Source: JAJECS01 sp965243625
Lineage (GTDB): Bacteria; Chloroflexota; UBA11872
Length of the DNA: 64,000 nt
Assembly: GCA_965243625.1 (NCBI GenBank)
Contig: CBDEVI010000002.1
Coordinates: 2,480,001-2,544,000 of the forward strand
Direction: 5' to 3'
The notes beneath the pieces were generated by a model. It saw only the letters and a list, made by a program, of their open reading frames with translations, was not told the DNA's origin and did no database searches. This document shows, piece after piece, positions 16,779 through 25,691 of the stretch (positions are counted from its first letter, which is position 1; each line of letters begins with the position of its first letter). A program made the position numbers and the translations under genes.

Positions 16779-19700
16779 CTACGCGCGCGTCAGGCGAATC
16801 CCGACCGATACGCCGTTGAGCGTGTGCTCGGCGTGCACCGAATCGGACGAGGGGTCGCCTTCGTTGACCGAAACGGCCAGCACTTCCCCGGCGATCCACT
16901 CTTGGTGCTCAGCGAGTGTCTGATCCACCTCACCGCCACCCGAGATCCAGACACGTATCCGGTCCGAGACCTCGAGTCCCGCATCGCGGCGCAGGCCCTG
17001 GGTGGCGTGGACCAGCTCGCGTGCCAGGCCCTCGCGGGCCAGCGCGTCGTCGATGTCCGTGGCGACGGCCACGATCACGCCGTCCTGTTCGGCCACGCCA
17101 AAGCCCTCGCGCGGCGTGCGGCGTACGTTGAGGTCGTCGGGGCTCAGCGTCTCGACGGCGCCGTCCAGGTCCACCGAAAGCTCGCCGCGCTCGTCCAACT
17201 CGCGCACGGCGTCCGCTGCATCCCGGGCGGCCAGCGCGGCGGCGGCCTGCCTGACGCGCGGGCCAAAGCGCGGACCCAGCCGCCGGTAGTTGGGCTGGAC
17301 CTGGAACTCCACCAGCTCGTGCTCCGACGCCATGCGCTCCAGCGTCTTGACGTTCAACTCGTCGAGGACATGCGCCTCGAGCGCCTCCACCGCGTCCCAG
17401 GCCGCGTCGTCGGGCACCTGGATCAGCGCCGACCGCAGCGGCTGGCGCAGTTTCACGTTGGCGGCGTTGCGCGCGGCCCGCCCGGCGCGCACCACCCGCT
17501 GCACTTCGGCCATGGCGGCGTCCAGCTTCGGGTCGCGGCGGTCGTCGCGGGCCTGCGGCCAGTCGGTCAGGTGCACGCTTTCCGGGGCGCTCGGGTCCAC
17601 GCCACGCACCAGGTTCTGGTAGATGTCCTCGGTCCAGAACGGCATCACCGGCGCCAGCAGGCGCACCAGCGTGGTCAGCACCTCGTACAGCGTCTGGTAG
17701 GCGGCTTGCTTGTCGACGTCGTCCTCGGACTTCCAATACCGCCGCCGCCCGCGCCGCACGTACCAGTTCGAGACGTCCTCGATGAACCGCCGCGCGGCGC
17801 GCTGGCCGCGGTGCACGTGGAAGGTGTGCAGGGCGTCGGTCATGGTGTCGATCAGCGTTTGCAGCTGCGACAGCACCCAGCGGTCCAGGTCCGGGCGATC
17901 GGCCAGCGGTACCTCCGGCTGCGTCGGGTCGAACTCATCGAGCCGGGCGTAGGTGACGAAGAACGCGTAGACGTTCCACAGGGTCAGCATGCGCCGCTTG
18001 ACCTCGCCCGCCGGGCCGTAGCCGAAGTTGATGTTGTAGAGCGGGTTCTGTCCGGCGTAGAGCCAGCGCATCACGTCCGCGCCCATGCGCTCGGCGGCCT
18101 CGCCGAACTCGATGGCGTTGCCCCAGCTCTTGTGCATGGCGCGACCGGTCTCGTCGTTCAGCTTCTCGTAGACGAACACGGACTGATAGGGCGAGCGATT
18201 CTCCAGCGTCACGCTCATGAAGAGCATGGAGTAGAACCAGAGCCGGATCTGCTCGCGCATCTCGGTGATGAAGTCGGCGGGATACCAGCGCTGGAACTCC
18301 TCGCTGCCCTCCAGGTAGCCCAGCGTCGAGAACGGCACGATGCCGGCGTCGAGCCAGGCGTCGCCGACCGCGTCGATGCGCCGCACCGGCGCCTCGCAGC
18401 CCTCGCAGCGGATGACCACCTCGTCGATCCAGGGGCGGTGCAGCTCGCGCAGCTGGTCCAGGCCGGAAACCGCGCGCTCCTCCAACTGGGCCTTGGAGCC
18501 GATGACGGTCAGGTGGCCGCAGTCCCCGCAGGGATAGAACGGCAGCGGCAGGCCCCAATAGCGCCGGCGCGAGATGTTCCAGTCGCCCATGTTGCGCAGC
18601 CAGTCGGCCATGCGCGCGCCGGCATAGTCGGGGACCCAGTGCACCGTAGCGGCGGCGTCCAGCATGGGCTGGCGCACCTCGTCGGCGCGGATGAACCACT
18701 CGTCGTCCACGCGGAAGACCAATTCCTCCTGGCAGCGCCAGCAGTGGGGATAGCGGTGCTCGAAGCGGTGCGCCCGGTAGAGCAGCCCGCGCCCGCGCAG
18801 GTCGTCGATGACGTCGTCCGCCACCTGGCGCGCGTCGCGTCCCGTGAGCCGGTCGTAGCCCTCCACGTAGACGCCGTTTTCGTCGATGGGCACGAGCACC
18901 GGCAGGCCAAGCTCCTGGCTCAGGCGGAAGTCGTCCTCACCCGCGCCCGGAGCGATATGCACGATCCCGGTGCCCTCGTCGGCGCCCACGTCCTTCCAGG
19001 GAATGACCCGGTGCTTGGTGCCGGCGACGGCGGGCAGGTGGTCGAAGGGTCCGTCGTAGGTCCAGCCGAGCATGTCCGCGCCCGTGATGCGGCCGACGAC
19101 CTCGTGCGCGTCGTTGCCGAGCGCCTCCTGCAGTGTGGCTTCGGCAAGGAAGTAGCGCTTGCCGTCCGCCATCTCGACCTCGACGTAGGTCAGCTCGGGA
19201 TCGACCGCGGCGGCGACGTTGGCCGCCAGCGTCCAGGGCGTCGTGGTCCAGACCAGCAGCCACGCGTTGTCGCGTCCGTGCAGCGGCAGCCGCACGTACA
19301 GCGCGTCGTGGGTGATCTCCTGGTAGGTGTCGATCAGCTCGTGCTGCGAGAGCGCCGTGCCGCAGCGCGCGCACCAGGGCATGGCGCGCTGGGCCACCTC
19401 GATCCAGCCGCGCTCGTGACAGCGCCGCAGGAAGCCCCAGATGTGCTCGATGTTGCTGTCGGAGTGGGTGTAGTAGGAGTCGTCCCAGTCCATCCACTGG
19501 CCCAGGCGCACCGACTGCGAGGTCTGAATGGCGGAGTAAGTGTCGACGCGCTCGCGGCAGGCGTCGGCGAAGGCCTCAAGCCCAAAGGCCTCGATGTCGC
19601 GCTTGGTCTCGAAGCCCAGCTCCTTCTCGACCTCCACCTCCAGCCAGAGCCCCTGGCAGTCGAAGCCGTTCTGGTAGCGCTGGTGATAGCCGCGCATGGC

Positions 19701-19937
19701 GCGGTAGCGCTGGTAGACGTCCTTGTAGGTGCGGCCCCACGCGTGATGCACGCCCATGGGGTTGTTGGCCGTGATGGGCCCGTCGATGAACGACCAGCGC
19801 GGCCCGTCGGCGTTCTTGGCGCGCAGCTTCTCGAACGCCCCCTGCTCCGCCCAGAAGTCCAGGATGCGGCGCTCCATGGACGGAAAGTCCAGCTCGTCCG
19901 GCAGCGGCTGGAAGGGGGAAGCGGCGTTGCGAGGCAT
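16779..19937 (-). CDS. ileS: Isoleucyl-tRNA synthetase
   Basis: 1052 residues from the ATG of MPRNAASPFQ, 4 bases after the upstream stop; this length matches the long (type 2-like) IleRS. The class I HIGH-type motif is HHAWG (residues 64-68, after PMGV), and the KMSKS-type loop reads MHKSWGN. A CP1 editing domain and CxxC zinc-knuckle pairs (CARCG, CWRCQ, CGDCG, CEGC) are visible. It charges tRNA-Ile with isoleucine. It is downstream of an alaX-like gene and both lie behind an Ile-specific T-box leader, so expression should rise when tRNA-Ile is uncharged. Confidence 0.95.
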   Translation of the reverse strand: MPRNAASPFQPLPDELDFPSMERRILDFWAEQGAFEKLRAKNADGPRWSFIDGPITANNPMGVHHAWGRTYKDVYQRYRAMRGYHQRYQNGFDCQGLWLEVEVEKELGFETKRDIEAFGLEAFADACRERVDTYSAIQTSQSVRLGQWMDWDDSYYTHSDSNIEHIWGFLRRCHERGWIEVAQRAMPWCARCGTALSQHELIDTYQEITHDALYVRLPLHGRDNAWLLVWTTTPWTLAANVAAAVDPELTYVEVEMADGKRYFLAEATLQEALGNDAHEVVGRITGADMLGWTYDGPFDHLPAVAGTKHRVIPWKDVGADEGTGIVHIAPGAGEDDFRLSQELGLPVLVPIDENGVYVEGYDRLTGRDARQVADDVIDDLRGRGLLYRAHRFEHRYPHCWRCQEELVFRVDDEWFIRADEVRQPMLDAAATVHWVPDYAGARMADWLRNMGDWNISRRRYWGLPLPFYPCGDCGHLTVIGSKAQLEERAVSGLDQLRELHRPWIDEVVIRCEGCEAPVRRIDAVGDAWLDAGIVPFSTLGYLEGSEEFQRWYPADFITEMREQIRLWFYSMLFMSVTLENRSPYQSVFVYEKLNDETGRAMHKSWGNAIEFGEAAERMGADVMRWLYAGQNPLYNINFGYGPAGEVKRRMLTLWNVYAFFVTYARLDEFDPTQPEVPLADRPDLDRWVLSQLQTLIDTMTDALHTFHVHRGQRAARRFIEDVSNWYVRRGRRRYWKSEDDVDKQAAYQTLYEVLTTLVRLLAPVMPFWTEDIYQNLVRGVDPSAPESVHLTDWPQARDDRRDPKLDAAMAEVQRVVRAGRAARNAANVKLRQPLRSALIQVPDDAAWDAVEALEAHVLDELNVKTLERMASEHELVEFQVQPNYRRLGPRFGPRVRQAAAALAARDAADAVRELDERGELSVDLDGAVETLSPDDLNVRRTPREGFGVAEQDGVIVAVATDIDDALAREGLARELVHATQGLRRDAGLEVSDRIRVWISGGGEVDQTLAEHQEWIAGEVLAVSVNEGDPSSDSVHAEHTLNGVSVGIRLTRA

Positions 19938-19941
19938 GCCG

Positions 19942-20664
19942 TCAGTCCGCCAGGGCGATTTCGAGGCGCCGGTTGATGCGTCCCTTGTTGACCGCGTTGA
20001 CGATGCGCACCGCCCCAACCTCGGCCGTGTTGGCCACGTGTGTCCCGCCGTCCGCCTGGCGATCCAGGTCCACGATCTCCACGATGCGGATCTGGCGGAT
20101 GTGCTCCGGGACCAGGTTCACGTGGGTGCGGATCAGGTCCGGCAGCTGGAAGGCCTCCTCGCGGGGCAGCGAGTAGACCTTCACCTCGCGTCCGTCGGCC
20201 AGCGACGCGTTGAGCTGGTCCTCGATCTCCTGCTTGATCTCGTTGATGCGGATGCCTTCGAGCGAGAAGTCCATGCGGGCGCGGTTGCCGTCGTCGGCGA
20301 TGTTGCTCCCCGTGACGTCGGCGTTCCAGCCGGTCCACACGATGCCCGAGAGCGCGTGCAGCGCCGTGTGCAGGCGCATGAAGCGAAAGCGCCGCTCCCA
20401 GTCCAGGCTGGCCGTCACCTGGGTACCCGGCTCCGGCGGCTCTCCCTCGACCGCGTGAGCGATGTCGCCGGCGCGACGCTGCACGCGGGTCACCGGCCAG
20501 ACCTCGGACCCCGCCCGCAGCTCGCCGGTGTCGCCGGGCTGCCCGCCGCCGCGCGGGTAGAAGGCCGTGCGGTCGAGCACCACGCCGTCCGGACCGGACC
20601 GCTGCACCACGGCCTCGAAGGTCCGCACGTAGCTGTCGGTGCTGTAGAGATCCTCGGTCGCCAT
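19942..20664 (-). CDS. AlaX-like alanyl-tRNA editing domain protein
   Basis: 240 residues from MATEDLYSTD. It corresponds to the free-standing second additional domain of AlaRS: the tRNA-binding opening with YPRGGGQPGDTG, then the zinc motif HTALH (HxxxH), and near the C-terminus GGTHVANTAEVG. In AlaX/AlaRS a Cys normally precedes GGTH; here it is Asp (QADGGTH), so one zinc ligand is changed. The family deacylates mischarged tRNA-Ala. It is unusual here in being first in a unit with ileS and under a tRNA-Ile T-box. Confidence 0.85.
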   Translation of the reverse strand: MATEDLYSTDSYVRTFEAVVQRSGPDGVVLDRTAFYPRGGGQPGDTGELRAGSEVWPVTRVQRRAGDIAHAVEGEPPEPGTQVTASLDWERRFRFMRLHTALHALSGIVWTGWNADVTGSNIADDGNRARMDFSLEGIRINEIKQEIEDQLNASLADGREVKVYSLPREEAFQLPDLIRTHVNLVPEHIRQIRIVEIVDLDRQADGGTHVANTAEVGAVRIVNAVNKGRINRRLEIALAD

Positions 20665-20708
20665 TCTCACTCGCCGTCCTGTCCTGCTCCTTGGCGTGTC
20701 GCGCCGCA

Positions 20709-20738
20709 ACAAAAAACCCGTCCCCTCCGGGACGGGTT
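20709..20738 (-). terminator. T-box intrinsic terminator
   Basis: On the minus strand, the stem AACCCGTCCC / GGGACGGGTT (20738-20729 with 20724-20715) has a GGAG loop and is followed by TTTT. It is mutually exclusive with the antiterminator formed by the T-box sequence just upstream. Confidence 0.9.
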
Positions 20739-20990
20739 CATGACCCGCGGTGCCACCCGCGATTGTCCGGCCAACGCCGGACCACTCAACCGCCGCCCAC
20801 CGTGGTGGACGACCGCGCCTCTAACGGGGCGCTACCCGACCGGGTCTACTTGCTCGCCCGAGCGAGCGTTCGGCCGGCAGCTCGGGAGGGATGCCAACGA
20901 CGGCGGTCCCGCGCCCGGCTCACACCCACCCGGGCTCGCTCGGCGGTCCGATCGCCGCGACGTGTCTCCGTCAACGCCGATGTTTCTTCA
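20709..20990 (-). ncRNA. T-box leader, isoleucine (AUC) specifier
   Basis: The minus strand carries the conserved T-box GGGTGGCACCGCGGGT (20758-20743), followed by a terminator whose 5' arm can pair with it. Upstream, a stem I is recognisable: distal-loop sequences around GAGCGAGCCCGGGTGGGTG, then the specifier strand GGCATCCCTCCCGAGCTGCC with AUC at 20892-20890, then AAGTAGACCCGGTCGGG and CCCCGTTAGAGG, as in many aminoacyl-tRNA synthetase leaders. Uncharged tRNA-Ile should bind and stabilise the antiterminator, switching on alaX-ileS. The exact 5' end is estimated. Confidence 0.9.
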
Positions 20991-20996
20991 GAAGTG

Positions 20997-21025
20997 AGTG
21001 TCTCTGGCGATTCGAAGTGGGTCAA
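20997..21025 (-). promoter_or_regulatory. Candidate promoter for the T-box transcript
   Basis: On the minus strand, TTGACC (21025-21020) and GACACT (21002-20997) are 17 bases apart. The -35 is good and the -10 weak. It would start transcription near 20990, just before stem I. Confidence 0.45.
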
Positions 21026-21077
21026 GGTTTCGGCCGCCCGGCAGTGGGAAGTTTGTTCCGTGCCCTTAGGTTTGTGT

Positions 21078-21482
21078 TCATACGCGCGGGTCTCGTCGGG
21101 CACGGCCTCTGAGGCTTGTGCGCCACGCGAAGGGCCGCGGCTCAGAGTCATACAACGTCTTTAGCCATTCCCGTCGCCTGAGAATCCACGCCATGACGTC
21201 TGCGGCGTATTCCGTTCCACTTGTCAGGAACACGACGCCGAGACCTGCCTCAATGAGCGTTTGACGTTCACTTTCTGAATCAAGAATTGCGGAATCGGCT
21301 GAAATCGCGATATAGGACTCCTTGGCCGCGAAGCGCATCCATGTGTGATCGTCAACGCTTCTCTCCTCATTCTTGATGAGATCGCGCCAGATGTGCGCTA
21401 CGCAGGTGGCCCTGCAGACTCCCAGGGACTGGACGGATTCCGGAAGCGCGGTTCCAAGATTCTCATCGAAAAACAGCTTCAC
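21078..21482 (-). CDS. PIN-like toxin domain protein (DUF5615-like)
   Basis: 134 residues opening MKLFFDENLGTALPESVQ, the first acidic strand of a PIN-like fold. A second acidic cluster follows in AISADSAILDSE, after VDDHTWMRFAA. Such small PIN-like proteins are predicted endoribonucleases. It overlaps the upstream gene by ATGA (21479-21482) and is probably the toxin of a type II pair with it. The last residues (SLRGRARRDPRV) are basic and disordered. GC is clearly below that of flanking genes, consistent with horizontal acquisition. Confidence 0.7.
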   Translation of the reverse strand: MKLFFDENLGTALPESVQSLGVCRATCVAHIWRDLIKNEERSVDDHTWMRFAAKESYIAISADSAILDSESERQTLIEAGLGVVFLTSGTEYAADVMAWILRRREWLKTLYDSEPRPFAWRTSLRGRARRDPRV

Positions 21483-22186
21483 GCGGCAATGTCGAAACTC
21501 AGCGCCGCCTCGACCGCTGTCTCCGGCACGCGCAAATCTCGCGCGATTTCCTCAATGCTCTGTCCGGCGTTCAGTGATCTGCGCTGGATGATGTCAACCG
21601 TCACTCCACGATCAGCAATCGCCGGCCGCCCTGCGGCGTAGCGTGGATCGACCATGATTGGCACGTTCAGACCGCGCGGATACCACCGAATAGCAAATCC
21701 GTCGTCCTTAAGGTGCACGAATTCCTGGACTCGCCGTCTTACTAGGCCTGGCAGAGTCCACTGCATGCCGTCAGTGCTCACGGCGAGAGCGGGGGCGTCA
21801 GGGTCCTGCTCATCAAAGTGGTGCAGGATCTCACCTCCCACGCTGTCAAGTTCTACATGGGCGAACGGATACTTTAGACCCCACTCACGCTGCATGAAGT
21901 CTCTCCCGCGCCGAATTCGCTCAATCTTTATGCGCCTGCCGCGAAACTCTGCCGCGACCACGACCTCGATCAGTTCGACAAACGAGAGACTGAGGGGTGC
22001 TTCTGGTTTTGGGTCTTCGGCCTGAAACACCGGCTCGCTTGTACGGTTCGATCCGTATTCACCCACCAGCCACCGGCGCAGCGTCCGAGTGTTGACGCCC
22101 GAAATCCTGGCAGCGTCGCCTACGGTGTAGCGCTTGCCGAGACGAACTGGATCGCTAAGCCCGGTCCTGAGACTAGGCTTCTTCAC
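21479..22186 (-). CDS. DUF433-type antitoxin with N-terminal MerR-like helix-turn-helix
   Basis: 235 residues from a GTG (KKPSLRTGLSDP); an in-frame GTG at 22309 would add 41 residues of poor quality. Near the N-terminus YTVGDAARISGVNTRTLRRWL is a MerR/excisionase-like helix-turn-helix. The C-terminal part (RPAIADRGVTVDIIQRRSLNAGQSIEE..., then VPETAVEAALSF) is a DUF433-type domain, which resembles a second small DNA-binding domain. DUF433 proteins are usually encoded next to PIN-like toxins, as here with an ATGA overlap. It is expected to neutralise the toxin and autoregulate. Lower GC than neighbours. Confidence 0.72.
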   Translation of the reverse strand: MKKPSLRTGLSDPVRLGKRYTVGDAARISGVNTRTLRRWLVGEYGSNRTSEPVFQAEDPKPEAPLSLSFVELIEVVVAAEFRGRRIKIERIRRGRDFMQREWGLKYPFAHVELDSVGGEILHHFDEQDPDAPALAVSTDGMQWTLPGLVRRRVQEFVHLKDDGFAIRWYPRGLNVPIMVDPRYAAGRPAIADRGVTVDIIQRRSLNAGQSIEEIARDLRVPETAVEAALSFDIAA

Positions 22187-22309
22187 GCTTACTACCAGAG
22201 AGCGGTCAGCTACTTGCTTGTCAACGGGCGCTAGCCTCCTGCCGAGTAGTCTGTTGCCGACGCTCGGTACTGAGGCGCTCCACCAGAGTCTCTCCGCTCT
22301 TGCGGCCAC

Positions 22310-22552
22310 CAGTCTTCCAGAGTCGACTCTATCACCCTAACTATTCCGCGGGCTGTGTCAATCCTGTCTAGAATCCGTTTCGCCGCCACTGGTCTACCGC
22401 GCGAGCTCCTACCGTGAGGCCGCGGGCTAGGACGTAGCGCTGCGGCGCAGAATCCTGATGGAGTCAACGAGGGGGCGCTACCCCCCGCCGCAATCCCGCT
22501 CGCAGCCTATAGTTCCAGCACAGGCGTAAGCCACGCGGAAAGCAGACACTCC
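22310..22552. other. Non-coding gap upstream of the glycosidase-like gene
   Basis: With 22187-22309, about 366 bases lie between the antitoxin start and the next gene. A TATAGT hexamer around 22509-22514 is the only promoter-like element noted; no convincing gene or repeat is seen. Confidence 0.4.
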
Positions 22553-24250
22553 ATGCAGCCATTCGAGCTCTCGGCCGAGCATTTGGCCGCGGTGGAGCGG
22601 CGGCGGCGGATCGTGGTGCGCTATGACATCACCGGCGATCCCAAGGACTTCGTGGGCCAGCCGCCTCCGCCGGAGCAGCTGGCCAAGTGGTGGGACGCGC
22701 AGCTGAGCCTGCAGGACATGCCGGGCACGCAGATCGACACGATCATCTGGTGGTCGGAGGGCGGCTTGGAGGCCTCGTTCGAGAGCGACGTGCGTCCCGT
22801 TGGGGAATGGATCACGAACTGGGTCGCGGCGGGCGTGGAGATTCCGTCGCTGGCCCTGGAGCAGGCGCAGCGCCGCGGCATCGAGTCCTTCTATCAGCTC
22901 GCCATGAACGGCTACGACGTGGGCTGGGACGGGACCAAGATCGTGCCCATGCGAATCCCGGTGAAGGCGGCGCATCCCGAGTGGCTGATGTGGCCCTACG
23001 GCCCCGTCGAGGGCGGCTACATGAACTACGCCGAGCCGGGCGTGCGGGAATACATCACCGAAATCGTGCGCGAGGTGGCCTGGCGCTTCGACCACGACGG
23101 CGTCAACCTCGATTTCGCGCGCCTGGACATCCTGTTTCCGGCGGGACAGCAGTGGGAGCTGCGCGAGCACCTCAACGACCTGATGCGCACGGTTCGCGCC
23201 GTGCTGCTGGAGCGGGAGCGGGTGCGCGGACGCCCCTACTTGCTGAGCGTGCAGATCCCGCCCGACGTGGTGAGCTGCCACGCCACCGGCATCGACATCG
23301 CGACCTGGGTGCGCGAGAGCCTGGTGGACCTGCTGATCCTCGGCTGCCGCACCTTCGACGTGGACGTGCGCGACTTCCGCCGCCTGACCGCGGGGTATCC
23401 GGTGAAGCTGTTTCCGTGCATCGACGCGCACCACTCCAGCGACGGCTATTTCCACCCCTCGCTGGAAGTGCAGCGGGGCGCGGCGTCCAACTGGCTGCAC
23501 CAGGGCGCCGACGGCGTTTGCACCTTCAACTACCCCGACCGCACGCCGGAATCGGCCCGCCGCGCCGGCACCTACATCGAGCTGATGGACACCGACTACT
23601 GGCGCGGCTGCATGCAGGCGCAGCGCGAGTTGGGCGACCCGGAGACGCTGTGCCGCACCGACAAGGTGTTCTTCGCCGAACGTCGCGGCGGAGGGCACTT
23701 CATGATCCCGCCGCCCGAGGACTGGAGCACGCCGCGGACGATGTTCCTCAACACCAACCTGCTGGCGCCGCTGCCGGCGCTGCTGCCGAACATCCCCACC
23801 GGTACGCCGCAGCCCAAGGAGCAATGGCCCGGGCCGCCCAACCAGTCGAGCGACTACCGCGACGGCAAGGTCGACACCTTCGTGCGCGTGTGGGTGGGCG
23901 ACGACGTCAACGCGGAGGCCGAAGCCGTGCGGGCCATCACCGTGCGCGCGGTGCTGTCCGACGAGGACGCATCGGACGGCGACCGGCTCGACCCGGCGCT
24001 GCTGGCGACGAAGTACCGCGATCTCTACAACCGCCCGCCGCTGACCGACGTGGTCGAGCGCATCGAGCTGCGGGTGAACAACACTCTGCTGCCGCCGCCG
24101 ACCGTCGAAGACGGCTGGCTGGTCTTCGAGGCCAGGCCGGCATTCCTGGCGCACGGCGAAAACCTGGTGGGCGTGTGGGTCAACCCGCCGGACGCAGTCG
24201 CCGAGCGGCTCACGTTGGAGAAGCTGGAGATCCACGTCGGGTATCGGTAG
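22553..24250 (+). CDS. Putative TIM-barrel glycosidase-like protein, function unknown
   Basis: 565 residues without signal peptide or membrane segment. Pieces such as VVRYDITGDP, DTIIWWSEGG, REYITEIVREVAWRF and especially DGVNLDFARL resemble the strand-plus-catalytic-acid layout of uncharacterised TIM-barrel glycoside-hydrolase-like families. GADGVCTFNYP fits the last barrel strands. The C-terminal 150 residues look like a beta-sandwich (TFVRVWVGDD to LEIHVGYR). The substrate is unknown, and the family assignment is by pattern only. It stands alone on the plus strand. Confidence 0.55.
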   Translation: MQPFELSAEHLAAVERRRRIVVRYDITGDPKDFVGQPPPPEQLAKWWDAQLSLQDMPGTQIDTIIWWSEGGLEASFESDVRPVGEWITNWVAAGVEIPSLALEQAQRRGIESFYQLAMNGYDVGWDGTKIVPMRIPVKAAHPEWLMWPYGPVEGGYMNYAEPGVREYITEIVREVAWRFDHDGVNLDFARLDILFPAGQQWELREHLNDLMRTVRAVLLERERVRGRPYLLSVQIPPDVVSCHATGIDIATWVRESLVDLLILGCRTFDVDVRDFRRLTAGYPVKLFPCIDAHHSSDGYFHPSLEVQRGAASNWLHQGADGVCTFNYPDRTPESARRAGTYIELMDTDYWRGCMQAQRELGDPETLCRTDKVFFAERRGGGHFMIPPPEDWSTPRTMFLNTNLLAPLPALLPNIPTGTPQPKEQWPGPPNQSSDYRDGKVDTFVRVWVGDDVNAEAEAVRAITVRAVLSDEDASDGDRLDPALLATKYRDLYNRPPLTDVVERIELRVNNTLLPPPTVEDGWLVFEARPAFLAHGENLVGVWVNPPDAVAERLTLEKLEIHVGYR

Positions 24251-24315
24251 GCGCAAGAATCCCCGGGCTGCACGCAGCCCGGGCCACCGGATGGCTGGGA
24301 GATCGGGCGCCTCGG

Positions 24316-24350
24316 ACCCTCACCCTAACCCTCTCCCTGAGGGAGAGGGG
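24316..24350. repeat. CCCTCTCCC-type hairpin repeat
   Basis: CCCTCACCCTAACCCTCTCC followed by CTGAGGGAGAGGGG. It is the reverse orientation of the family seen at 51482, 53066, 53941 and 58116, lying between the glycosidase-like and amidohydrolase genes. Confidence 0.75.
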
Positions 24351-24379
24351 ACCGGACGGGACCGGATTCGGACCTCGCG

Positions 24380-25627
24380 TCAGGACGCGAGGAGCCGACG
24401 GTCGCGGGCTACTTCGCGTCCGCCCAGGTAGACGGCGATCGGGTCGGCCACGCAGCAGATGTTCTCGCCCACGTCGTCCTCGACCACCAGCACGTCCGCG
24501 GCCAGTCCCGGTTTCAGCGCGCCGGTGACGTCGCCCAGTCCGATGGTGCTCGCGGGGGCGTAGGTGGTGATGTTGATCGCCTCCACCGGCGAGAGGTCGA
24601 GCGTGACCGCGGCGGCGATGACGGTGAGCGCGAACTCGTCGTGCTTGGTGGTCATCACGCCGGCGTCGCTGGATACGACCAACGGGGTGCCGCTGGCGCG
24701 CATGGCGCGGTGGTAGCGACCCCGCTCGTGCAGCTCCTCGCGGTCCGACTCGGACATCTCGTCCAGGTGATCGACCCCGCGCACGTAGTCCCGGCTGCCC
24801 GCGCCAACGGTCATGTGCACCGACTGCGTGGCGGGCTGAATGCGGGCCGCGGCCTCCGCGTCGAAGCGAAAGGCCCCATGTTCCCCGGTTTCATCGAGCC
24901 ACGAGCAGTGCTCCAGGGTGTCCACGCCAGCGTCGATGGCCAGGATGCAGCCGGTCGTGCCCAGCACGTGGGCCGCCACCTGCTTACGCAGCCGGTGCGA
25001 GTCGTCCACCAGGGCCTGCAGCTCGGATTCCGAGTACTGCGTCATGCCGGGCGAGGTGCCGGGCGTCATCATGCCGCCGGTGGCCATGACCTTGATGAAG
25101 TCCGCCCCGGCCTCGACCATCGTGCGGACCGCCTCGACGACCTCGTCGCGGGAGTCCGCGCGCAGGCCGCACCAGTGCAGGTGACCGGCGGTGGTCGTGA
25201 TCGGCGCGCCGCAGACCAGCAGGCGCGGGCCGATGACGTGGCCGGCATTGATCGCGTCGCGCACGTCCATGTTGAGGGTGAAGTAGCCGCCGGTGTCGCG
25301 CATAGTCGTCACGCCCGTCGCCAGCCCGCGCTGAGCGTTGCCGATGGCGGTGGCGATGCGCTCGGAATCGGTGGCCTCTATGTGGATGCCGCGGGTGGTG
25401 GGATGGTCCGGCCCGGCGGTGAATTGCAGGTGCACGTGGGCGTCGATGAGGCCCGGCAGCAGCGTGGCGTCGCCGTAGTCCACGATCTCGGCGTCAACCG
25501 GGTCTTTTCGGCCGGGCGCCCCGACGGCGGCGATGGTCCCGTCCCGAATGGTCACCTCGCCGGGCCGGATGGGCTCGGCGCCGGTGCCGTCGATCAGCGT
25601 AGCCGCGCGCAGCACGAGGTCAGGCAT
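24380..25627 (-). CDS. Amidohydrolase family protein (imidazolonepropionase-like)
   Basis: 415 residues. Metal ligands of the amidohydrolase TIM barrel are visible: HVH in DAHVHLQF, Lys in FIKVMATGG, His in AHVLGTTG, His in EHCSWLDE and the terminal Asp in SSDAGVM. The small beta-sandwich surrounds the barrel (VLRAATLIDGTGAEP at the N-terminus, GLAADVLVVEDD near the end). Such proteins hydrolyse amides, lactams or prolidase-type substrates; the substrate here is not known. It is next to, and in the same direction as, a 2-hydroxyacid dehydrogenase. Confidence 0.87.
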   Translation of the reverse strand: MPDLVLRAATLIDGTGAEPIRPGEVTIRDGTIAAVGAPGRKDPVDAEIVDYGDATLLPGLIDAHVHLQFTAGPDHPTTRGIHIEATDSERIATAIGNAQRGLATGVTTMRDTGGYFTLNMDVRDAINAGHVIGPRLLVCGAPITTTAGHLHWCGLRADSRDEVVEAVRTMVEAGADFIKVMATGGMMTPGTSPGMTQYSESELQALVDDSHRLRKQVAAHVLGTTGCILAIDAGVDTLEHCSWLDETGEHGAFRFDAEAAARIQPATQSVHMTVGAGSRDYVRGVDHLDEMSESDREELHERGRYHRAMRASGTPLVVSSDAGVMTTKHDEFALTVIAAAVTLDLSPVEAINITTYAPASTIGLGDVTGALKPGLAADVLVVEDDVGENICCVADPIAVYLGGREVARDRRLLAS

Positions 25628-25691
25628 GGGATCAGTCCCTCCTGGCGGCGCAGTGTAGCGGGCGCAAGGGTCGCGGCTCGTCAGCGCCTCC

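Noticed and set aside
16704..19976. A 1090-codon open frame on the plus strand, antisense to ileS
   Set aside because: The protein is His/Val/Arg/Gly-rich without any domain, typical of antisense frames in GC-rich DNA; ileS on the other strand is certain.
22187..22309. Extended N-terminus of the DUF433 antitoxin (start at 22309)
   Set aside because: The extra 41 residues have no recognisable feature and the helix-turn-helix lies close to the later GTG; kept only as an alternative.
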